Assembly (NCBI GenBank): GCA_027596945.1 | Contig: JADGJH010000607.1 | Coordinates: 1 to 16,163, forward strand | Direction: 5' to 3' | DNA length: 16,163 bases | From: Physocladia obscura | Taxonomy: Eukaryota > Chytridiomycota > Chytridiomycetes > Chytridiales > Chytriomycetaceae | Shown here: in pieces, positions 9,897 through 16,163 of the stretch | Position numbering within the stretch: the first letter of the stretch is position 1 | Layout: each line of letters opens with the position of its first letter | The notes under the pieces: generated by a model | Told to the model about the DNA's origin: nothing | The model's input: only the letters and a program-made list of their open reading frames with translations | Database searches by the model: none | Translations under genes and position numbers: made by a program

Positions 9897-10385
9897 GAAT
9901 GTTAATTGAAAACTCAGAAAAAAGACATTTTCAACAAAATAGACAATTATGTCTCACTCTTTGGACACTTTTGCTTTGAGCATGCTGAATTTATCAATGA
10001 AGATGTATTTGTACTTTTTTGGAATCTTTACAGCCTTATTCAAGTCACATTAACTATTGTTGTTAATATGAAAAAAGGAATGTACTGTTTGGCCATTTAT
10101 GAGTTTTGTTGCTTTATTTGAACTTATTAAGTTGACATGTAAATCCTTCTCTAGTTTCTGATTAGTGCTTTTTAATTCGGTTGATTTACCACATCCTGCT
10201 TTACCGGTGAGCAATCACAGGTTTAACAAATCCTCATTGTGTAGCAATTTATGATTCTTCATTTCATAATTATAACTGTTTAAAAAATGATCAGTTACTT
10301 TCCACTCATCTAGTAGTTTCTCTCTTCAGTAACAATCTATACTTGGTTTACATTTGACATCATTATCATCTTCAATAACTGTTAT
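9897..10385 (-). pseudogene. Pif1/Helitron-type helicase fragment
   Basis: Minus-strand frame read from 10385 down to about 9897. Walker A is clear at 10208-10179 (Thr-Gly-Lys-Ala-Gly-Cys-Gly-Lys-Ser-Thr). Motif Ia-like Ser-Ser-Asn-Lys-Ala and Asn-Gly-Gln-Thr-Val-His-Ser-Phe-Phe follow. Walker B lies at 10007-9978, reading Tyr-Ile-Phe-Ile-Asp-Lys-Phe-Ser-Met-Leu. This is the Pif1-family order, where Walker B is normally Asp-Glu...Ser-Met; here Glu has become Lys. In-frame stops are at 10328-10326 (TGA), 10217-10215 (TGA), 10052-10050 (TAA) and 9956-9954 (TGA). Only the N-terminal third of a helicase core is present; motifs III-VI are absent to the left, where the Tc1-like copy sits. The source is either a Helitron RepHel protein or a host-type Pif1 paralogue; no Rep (HUH) domain is visible here to decide. 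Confidence 0.75.
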
Positions 10386-10862
10386 GAATTAGATTGCTAA
10401 TTTAATTTTCTCAAAGAATTTTACAGAATTTTCTCATGCATTCGATTACTTTAAAGAACCCAAAAATAATTCAAGCAGCTTCTAATCATTTTCCAATCAA
10501 TTTTTTTTAAAGAATCTTTTATTCTTTTTCTTTCTTTTTCCTTCTTCTTCAAAAACTACTTAAATTTGATTCTTTTCTTTACTTTATTATTGGTCTTATC
10601 AAATAAAAATAAAGTATTAAGTATTAAAATTTAACCCCAACTACATCTCATACTTAAACTCAAATTCTTATCATTTAGTTCTAAAATAATAAGTATTGAA
10701 AGTTGACTCAAGCCAAAACAGCTACCAGCAGCACTACTACTGCTTTACTTCAACTTCTTGGAACCTTATGCTTGTTTTCCAGCTATTATATCTTCAATTT
10801 ACTTCAGATTAAGGGCTTTGAAATGATATTGAGTCAATCTATTCAACTTTATCAAGTTCTCA
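10386..10862. other. AT-rich intergenic or mobile-element residue
   Basis: No gene is supported. The stretch contains pyrimidine-rich simple sequence (about 10501-10555, repeated TTTCTTTTT and CTTCTTC) and short direct repeats of AAGTATTA near 10613-10627. A plus-strand open frame from 10703 has no recognisable motif. Confidence 0.4.
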
Positions 10863-11090
10863 AATCAGCAAAACAAATGTGTCAAGAAACAACAACTTAT
10901 CTGAGTTAATAAAAGAATTAAAATCCAAATACTCTGTAAAAACTGAATTTCCACAAGCTGCACTTGTGCCATAAATGAGAGTATGCATGCCCTTATGACT
11001 GAAGCTCTTGATTCTGAAAATGGAGACAATGTCAGTATCCACCAGTATTTTCACCAGTATTTTACAAAGTCAAAATCGAAAAAATGCCAT
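10863..11090 (+). pseudogene. Short unrecognised coding remnant
   Basis: A plus-strand frame over about 10863-10971 has an amphipathic helix-like pattern (Leu-Ser-Glu-Leu-Ile-Lys-Glu-Leu). It stops at TAA 10972-10974, and a second frame from about 10970 to 11090 continues with plausible protein sequence rich in Met/His/Glu. The pair looks like one gene fragment broken by a frameshift. A 64-codon minus-strand frame (11054-10860) overlaps it, and I think that one is the shadow. Function unknown. Confidence 0.3.
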
Positions 11091-11606
11091 TTTTTTTGTC
11101 TGGCTCAATATTTTTGAAAATAGCTGTAAGGTTTTTTTTTTATCTTTTCTTTTTTAAATCTTTTTTCTTTTCTTTTTCTAAACGGATCTCCCTTACCATT
11201 TGATTTTGCAGGTTCTATTCCGAATAAAAAAGTTGGTTAGCATTGTATTAGTGCACTGCTTTCGCTGCGTATACGTTCGCAGTTCGGTCTTTCGAGAACT
11301 ATTTTTTTTTTGTTTACCAATGACAGAATGTCTGCAAAAAGTTTGTAAAAACAACGGTCGGCTAAGATCAATTGTTTTGACAGAAAATAAATCACCGTAT
11401 GACAATACGACTGCAGAATTACCTGTCAATTAACGGCCGAGATCAAACAGCCGATTTTCGGTCGAAAAAGACACAACCAAGCTACAGCAATGAAATAGAA
11501 GTCATGATTATTGATTGAGTTAGGGTTCTTCACAAATTTATAGAGATTTTCATAAATAAGTTGCTTCTTCCATCTTCTTAACAATTTGAAATAGTTAAAA
11601 ATAATA
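11091..11606. other. 5' flank of the seven-helix gene
   Basis: A T-rich tract at 11130-11180 is followed by sequence with normal CpG content, which marks the end of the CpG-poor block. Short overlapping open frames on both strands (11193-11433) show no recognisable motif. The promoter of the 11607 gene probably lies here; no specific element was identified. Confidence 0.4.
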
Positions 11607-12644
11607 ATGTTTGGAGATTGTCCAGGGATACCATCTCTTGTCGTCGAAAATCCTTCTCTATTATATCCCGAGAAAATAATCGCGCTAGCAGTAACAATAA
11701 TTTCAGCTGCGCTGTTAGTTGCCATTTCTATCTTCGTGTTCGTGATCGAACCTCAAAAAACCTCATTGCAAAAAAATGCGATTTCTCCATTCAACGCAAG
11801 CTTAATAATCTCAAGTCTGGGGTCAATCGGTGCGTTCGCCACTGAAGCCGCGATGTTAAACGCTTCCATCGACCAAAATATAAACCTGCAAATACAGCTC
11901 CTTCCCGTCCTAATATTCTTCCTTAGCTGCTGTGTTGACATTGCGTACCTAGTTTATTCGTACTACAGAGCCATACCGATTGTAATGGATGTGTTCCCAC
12001 AAATATTGACTCCAGTGAAAGTCTTGACGGCAATTATACCACCTATAAGTTTCGCAGAATTCCTCTTGGCATTTCTAAGTCTCGTGTTTTGTCAGAATCC
12101 CATAACCGCCGTACTAATTGAAAAAACAACCATCATTATTTCAATTATTTCGAATATTGTTCTTGGATTGCTCGATGTGACGTTCCTAGTTGTGTTTGTC
12201 AAATATTCACAAACAACACGGACGGATGGAGAAAAAATTGACAATCGATTCATGATTATATCAAAGTACGGCGCTGTTTCGTGTTGCTTCAAGATACTTG
12301 ATCCCATATTTTTTGCTATATTTTGCATAAACATGAAGAATTTATGGATATTCGTCACAATGCTGGGGAAATTTATGGCTCTGGTGGTTTTGTTTTTCAT
12401 GAAAGTTGCGCTGTTTCGAGAAAACTTGAGAAAAGAACAGACGATGTCGACCAGATATTTGCAATCCACAAATCATGGTGGGAATACTGGCAAGATTGGT
12501 ACAAAAAAACGCGGTATCGCTTTGAATGGACAAAATTTGAACGAAAGTAAGGCTATGAGCGGTAGAAGTGTATCACAAAACGGAGAGAGTTATATGGAGT
12601 CAAGTGTGAATTACTCTCAAAATTCAAGCGTTAAAAAAAAATAA
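11607..12644 (+). CDS. Orphan seven-transmembrane protein
   Basis: An intact 345-residue single-exon frame. Hydrophobic segments lie at about residues 24-47, 63-84, 96-119, 138-162, 174-199, 218-241 and 246-269. They give a short N-terminus (~23 residues), seven helices and a 75-residue polar C-terminal tail rich in Ser/Asn/Gly/Lys. The basic sequence after helix 7 (Arg-Glu-Asn-Leu-Arg-Lys) favours a cytoplasmic tail, giving a receptor-like topology with the N-terminus outside. I see no Asp-Arg-Tyr, Asn-Pro-x2-Tyr or retinal-lysine signature, so it cannot be placed in a named GPCR class. Small family-specific seven-helix proteins are common in chytrid-like fungi, and a sensory role is inference only. 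The start at 11607 gives a natural length and follows in-frame stops. The gene has normal CpG content and no defects. Confidence 0.75.
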   Translation: MFGDCPGIPSLVVENPSLLYPEKIIALAVTIISAALLVAISIFVFVIEPQKTSLQKNAISPFNASLIISSLGSIGAFATEAAMLNASIDQNINLQIQLLPVLIFFLSCCVDIAYLVYSYYRAIPIVMDVFPQILTPVKVLTAIIPPISFAEFLLAFLSLVFCQNPITAVLIEKTTIIISIISNIVLGLLDVTFLVVFVKYSQTTRTDGEKIDNRFMIISKYGAVSCCFKILDPIFFAIFCINMKNLWIFVTMLGKFMALVVLFFMKVALFRENLRKEQTMSTRYLQSTNHGGNTGKIGTKKRGIALNGQNLNESKAMSGRSVSQNGESYMESSVNYSQNSSVKKK

Positions 12645-13119
12645 TAGAAATTTCCTTTTTTTCATTTGTTTATGAGAAAAAAAGAAGAAAAAAAGCAGCA
12701 GCAAACTGTAAATTATTTTGGAATTCGCATAATTTTTATTTGCATTTGAATTATTTTTCCCAGGGTTCCCTGTATCTTTCCATTCAAAACAAAGTTCCCA
12801 ATAATATATTCCTTGAATCTTGTTTTATTGGACCAACTGAAATTCGAAACCACCGACGCCTTCAATAATTGCTATTTCATCGAAGAATTTATTTTTCGTC
12901 CTTTTTTTTTTTTGCGAATTTTGACTTAAGGAAAAAGAAAAAACAAAAAAAAAAAAAAAAAAAGCAAGCGGCTAATACAGTGAAGATCGTCAGCAAAATT
13001 TTTGTCGCTCAAGCTCGATGCTTTTCTCGATAAAATGGTTTCTCGTGCTCATAAAGGCAGTTTCTGCTGCTCTGTGACAAAAAAACCATAGCAAACTGAC
13101 ACAAATTATATTCCCGTCA
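12645..13119. other. AT-rich intergenic region with poly-A tract
   Basis: No gene is supported. The 3' UTR of the seven-helix gene begins here. An uninterrupted run of 19 A lies at 12945-12963, preceded by an A-rich imperfect stretch and a T12 run at 12902-12913. CpG occurs again from 12960 onward. Confidence 0.5.
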
Positions 13120-13365
13120 ATGGCAATTTTGTACGTCCGGATTCTGATAGATAATGCAAGTTTGGACTATTCGTCGCCGTTGGACTGTTTTCTTCATTTG
13201 GACCGTCATCCGTGCAGCAACGCTGAGGGAGTGATTGTCTGTCTCGATTCTGTCGTTTTAGATATACATTCCGCTCCATCTGCAATCAATTTGTTAAAGA
13301 ATACATTGGATGCGCAAGTGAAAACTGCCTTTGTCTGCCAAAAAATGCTTGAACGGCGCTTTTAA
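13120..13365 (+). CDS. Short open frame, unrecognised
   Basis: An 81-residue frame in CpG-containing sequence with a protein-like composition. It includes Gly-Val-Ile-Val-Cys-Leu-Asp-Ser-Val-Val-Leu-Asp and an amphipathic Asn-Leu-Leu-Lys-Asn-Thr-Leu segment. The frame may extend left of the ATG. A different frame at 13368-13499 also reads like protein (Cys-Arg-Val-Asp-Lys-His-Pro). The stretch may therefore be the remnant of a longer gene broken by a frameshift. I do not recognise a family. Confidence 0.25.
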   Translation: MAILYVRILIDNASLDYSSPLDCFLHLDRHPCSNAEGVIVCLDSVVLDIHSAPSAINLLKNTLDAQVKTAFVCQKMLERRF

Positions 13366-13512
13366 TGACGCACTTGTTAAAAAACAACAGAAACAGAATT
13401 ATTTGTCGCGTGGATAAACATCCACATGATTTCATTGTCTTTTTTCTCCAACGGCAACGATGGTTGGTTTGCAATGGAACGAAGGAGCGTGATTTCATGT
13501 AGCCAATTTAAT

Positions 13513-13727
13513 ATGGTTGAAGCAACTCAAAACTCAATCACTTCAGGTTTTTTCTCTGCTGCGGCTGTTTTGTGCACAATTCTGCTTGCAGCAAATCCTG
13601 TTGGATTGGCAGTGGCAGTCACAGCAATAACAGGAGCTGGACTTGCTATGGCCACCATTTTGTATGGTGGGAAAATGCCCAAAATGCAGCAAAGGTGTTG
13701 GATTTTTATAAAGAAGTGAGTGAATGA
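13513..13727 (+). pseudogene. Small hydrophobic protein remnant with a frameshift
   Basis: From ATG 13513 the frame encodes a polar start and then a ~40-residue Ala/Gly/Val/Ile-rich hydrophobic stretch (13546-13665), long enough for two membrane helices separated by Asn-Pro. At about 13668-13673 the sensible frame switches to one encoding Asn-Ala-Gln-Asn-Ala-Ala-Lys-Val-Leu-Asp-Phe-Tyr-Lys-Glu, ending at TGA 13725-13727. The switch suggests a one-base indel. The frame converges with the recombinase pseudogene on the other strand. Family unknown. Confidence 0.3.
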
Positions 13728-13780
13728 GTGCACAATTTTTTCCATGCAACAAAAAATAAAGCCTTGGCAGCCTTTAAAAT

Positions 13781-15157
13781 TCAAACATAACTACTACTGC
13801 AATGAAAGTTGTTAGATGGCAAATTAGCTGTTGTGTGAAGCCATACCCAAAATGCTAAAATTCCATGACCAGTGGCAACAGTCTGGAATAATTCAATGCA
13901 AAAGATAATTAGCCTTTTCACAATGGATTGAGTTGTTTGGAGTTTCTTTTCGTTTGGCAGCAATCAATTCAAGCTCTTGCTTGCTTGGAAACAAGTAACC
14001 ACTTCTAATTCCAGATAGAAAAATCCATGCCAAAAGATGTTGCACAGGGCATAGCATTGGCTGATCATCCAATCTCCATATGATCACATTCACTGGAACT
14101 GTATCTGCTTTCCCAAAGATAGTGAATCCCAAACCTTCAATTTCACCTGTTGGTGAAAACACAGTTATATCCTAATTAATACAATTTTAGATTGTTTTTG
14201 AACCATCCACAATTTTGTCTGTCTTGAAATCTGAAATTTCATCTTCACAGCAAAATAAAAAGCAGCTGCAAATGATTTCTGTAAATGCTTGAAAGCCACC
14301 AAGACCCTGCTCCATCAAATGTCAATGGATTGTCAGCAGCTCTTGTGGAGTCAAATGTGAGTCACCAAGAGCCTGGTATCCTGCAGCGTCGTTTGTGCTT
14401 TGGCTCGCAGTGTTTGTCACAATATTTTTGCAGGGATTTCCACAACGCCACAGACACGGCAAACCTTGTCCACGACAACCATCACATCCATAGCAATCTC
14501 CTTGCTGATCTAGCGCAATGCAGTTATCGCAGGGCTTGCAGTACGGCTCATTGGCTTCGACACCCCGCGCGCGATGAATTGAAGTTAACGCAGTCAGAAG
14601 CTGCGCAACGCCTTTTGGATCATTCCAACCGCATTGACACAAAATTGGCGTTCCATTTGTATCTGTTACTAACTGGCCATATGTGTTAATGAGTGGAGAG
14701 CCTTCTGGCAACCTTTTAAATTTTATAAATAGGGCGATCGACTCTGCTGTCATTGATGGTGGGTGTGATGGAGGACTATTCAACAGCATTATCAAACACT
14801 CGTAATTGCCAATTAAGGTGCAAAAGTATCGCATTCCTATTTAGGCGATTTGGTTTTGGTTTTTTTTTTTTTAATCCTGTCAAACTTAAAAAAAAATTAA
14901 AAAAATAAAACTGTTTCTTTACTTTCTTCACCTCTTACATGTTTATGATATGTTGATATAGAAATAAATTCCAATGGTTTGTTACCATGGAGAGGAATTG
15001 GAACAGCCGATCTTGTTAAATTCAATCTGTGAAGCAAAATTCCAACACCGTAATCTGCGCGTTTTTGCTTATCTTCGCACAGGTAAAACCGTTGGTTAAC
15101 TTTTCCAGTTTGTTTGATTTGTTCTGTGTGTGTTACTGGTGTTTCTGTTTCAGACAT
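13781..15157 (-). pseudogene. Crypton-like tyrosine recombinase pseudogene
   Basis: A first exon from ATG 15157 to about 14932 joins in phase, through a 95-base intron ending at 14837, to the main exon starting at 14836. Residues of 14834-14325 form the N-terminal (SAM-like core-binding) region, with a cysteine cluster at about 14540-14425 (Cys-x2-Cys-x2-Cys, then Cys-x2-Cys-x2-Cys) that may bind zinc. The same frame continues through stops at 14324-14322 (TGA), 14189-14187 (TAA) and 14174-14172 (TAG). The catalytic domain follows: Leu-Phe-x2-x-Asp-Glu-Ile (where the first catalytic Arg is expected but Cys is seen), Phe-Gly-Lys-Ala-Asp, Leu-Cys-Pro-Val, and Ser-Gly-Tyr-Leu-Phe-Pro. After a frameshift near 13930 comes Thr-Gly-His-Gly-Ile-Leu-Ala-Phe at 13884-13861, the His-x2-Arg box with Arg lost. 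Such enzymes cut and rejoin DNA through a Tyr. This copy is dead. It is divergent from the SANT-like gene, 186 bases away. Confidence 0.75.
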
Positions 15158-15343
15158 TGCAGAATTTTTTTTTTGGATTCAGATTGGTTCACAAATGGAA
15201 GACTTCCAAAACTGGGACAAATGAAAAAGACAAAATGTCTTTGTCCCAGCGAGACAGGCAGTTGTCCCTGGGACATTTTGTGAAGATGAAAAAATGGTCT
15301 TGACAAAAACAAATTTTTATCCCAAAAAAGACAAAACACAAAA
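15158..15343. promoter_or_regulatory. Divergent intergenic region with four GGGACA/TGTCCC boxes
   Basis: The boxes are GGGACA at 15214-15219, TGTCCC at 15242-15247, TGTCCC at 15263-15268 and GGGACA at 15270-15275. The last two form the perfect 13-base palindrome TGTCCCTGGGACA (15263-15275). The first two sit within a longer inverted repeat, CTGGGACAAA (15212-15221) against TTTGTCCCAG (15240-15249), with an 18-base spacer. GACAAAATGTC (15229-15239) also has an inverted near-copy at 15272-15282. The layout fits binding sites for a protein acting as a dimer at a shared promoter, or a recombinase site. Function is inferred. Confidence 0.5.
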
Positions 15344-16106
15344 ATGAACAAACAGCCAACTCAGAGCACCAAAAAAGCACCCAAAACACCAGCAGCAGCA
15401 ACAGCAATCAAACTACATGGGAATAATTGGAAGCTGCATGAAATCAAAAATTTACTGGATATTATCGAAGATGTCCTTCTGTCTGGGTCAAATGAATGGG
15501 ATGTCTTTGTCACGTGGTATATGGTACTGGGCTACAATCGAGACACAGAAGCTGTTAAAAGCAAGTACAAGAAGCTATGAAACATCAAGAAGAAAACTGG
15601 AGATCCTACCTGCCCCCTGCAAGTTGTTCACGCAAAACAAATTGCTCATCAAATTGATGGAAAAAACAACACTATTGTGCTGGAAAACAACAATAATAAT
15701 GGTCCAGATGCAATTAATGACAACAGTGGTATTCAGCAAGACCCAGTGTTGGACAATTTGCTGAACTTGATGCAGCAAGACGTTGACAACAAAATTGATG
15801 AAACGCAATCAAATAATGAAGCTGATCCTGACAGTGACAACAACATACCAGATTCACAAGTAACTGTTGCTACCAAACAACCTGCATTACATGAGCTCCT
15901 GAAAATCAGGTACTGTTTTTCTTTATGTCTTTACAAACAATATTTCTAGTTCCACTCCCATTGTAACAAGCAGAGTTGGTCTCACAATAAAGGAACTTCA
16001 ATCCATTGCCACTGCAAATTTGTGTCGCACATCTGATCCAATGAGTGTATCAGAATTGTCTTCATCAACTTTGAGTACGACAGCAAAAAAAAAGGAAGGC
16101 TATTGA
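15344..16106 (+). pseudogene. Myb/SANT-like domain protein pseudogene
   Basis: Exons are 15344-15909 and 15950-16106, joined by a 40-base GT-AG intron in phase. A Lys/Ala/Pro-rich start is followed by a Myb/SANT-like trihelical domain at about residues 27-78 (Trp29, Glu33, Leu-Leu-Asp-Ile-Ile-Glu, Trp52, Arg66, Lys-Ser-Lys-Tyr-Lys-Lys-Leu). The frame then hits TGA at 15578-15580 and continues unchanged with Thr-Gly-Asp-Pro-Thr-Cys-Pro, an Ala-Lys-Gln-Ile helix, and an Asn/Asp-rich acidic stretch. The motif order (SANT-like, then Thr-Gly-Asp-Pro, then acidic linker) recurs in fungal and oomycete repeat-associated proteins, to my knowledge; its role as a transposon DNA-binding partner is inference. 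A run of nine A (16085-16093) near the end shifts the frame. One base more or less would replace the early stop by a basic Lys-Lys-Arg-Lys tail reaching a donor-like GTAAGT near 16124, so the gene may extend beyond the window. Confidence 0.65.
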
Positions 16107-16163
16107 CAATTCAATTTTATTGTAAGTTCATTATTTTATTATTACTGTAGCATTTGCATATTA

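Noticed and set aside
9906..10121. 71-codon plus-strand frame
   Set aside because: It is antisense to the Pif1-type Walker B region, which explains the open stretch.
11753..11941. Minus-strand and alternative-frame reads over the seven-helix gene (also 12092-12469)
   Set aside because: They are shadows of a 345-residue frame whose hydrophobic periodicity is clear on the plus strand.
12945..12963. Poly-A run as the tail of a retroposed gene copy
   Set aside because: No processed coding sequence or target-site duplication was found next to it; A/T homopolymers are common in this window.
14285..14689. 134-codon plus-strand frame
   Set aside because: It is antisense to the recombinase N-terminal region with its cysteine cluster.
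15563..15590. Treating the TGA at 15578 as lying within a tiny intron
   Set aside because: It would need an intron under 30 bases, and the coding sense continues unchanged on both sides in the same frame, so a nonsense substitution is simpler.

Overview
This is eukaryotic DNA, most likely from a zoosporic (chytrid-like) fungus. The evidence is a WSC-domain wall-sensor-like membrane protein, a compact multi-exon gene with 47-54 base GT-AG introns, a seven-helix orphan membrane protein, and dense decayed DNA transposons of several classes. The lineage call is an inference from gene content, not from a marker gene.

Layout. Bases 305-2431 (+) encode a single-exon WSC/transmembrane protein with a long Ser/Thr-rich tail. 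Bases 3364-5026 (+) hold a five-exon gene whose exon phases join into one 485-residue frame; its second half carries a motif order compatible with a degenerate PD-(D/E)xK nuclease-like fold. From about 5426 to 11070 lies a graveyard of mobile DNA: a pogo/jerky-type (DDE_1) transposase pseudogene (+), an unrecognised frame-conserving pseudogene (+) ending in a 27-base coding minisatellite, a Tc1/mariner (DD34E) transposase pseudogene (-), a Pif1/Helitron-type helicase fragment (-) and a small unknown fragment (+). Bases 11607-12644 (+) encode a clean seven-transmembrane protein in CpG-containing sequence. After an AT-rich gap with a poly-A run come two weak short coding stretches (13120-13365 and 13513-13727, +). 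The right end holds a divergent pair: a tyrosine-recombinase (Crypton-like) pseudogene (-, 15157 to 13781) and a Myb/SANT-like protein pseudogene (+, 15344 to about 16106). They share a 186-base intergenic region with four GGGACA/TGTCCC boxes in palindromic arrangement.

Common thread. The mobile segments are almost free of CpG: there is none from 6733 to 8175, and about 7 in 5401-8460. They keep reading frame over hundreds of codons while collecting nonsense codons, mostly TGA. This fits decay by deamination of methylated CpG (CGA to TGA) rather than by indels. The WSC, five-exon and seven-helix genes keep CpG and have open frames.

The best candidate for something little described is the divergent recombinase plus SANT-like pair with its palindromic intergenic boxes. 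It could be a two-gene tyrosine-recombinase element. The five-exon nuclease-like gene and the orphan cargo-like frame at 7321-8422 are the next most interesting.
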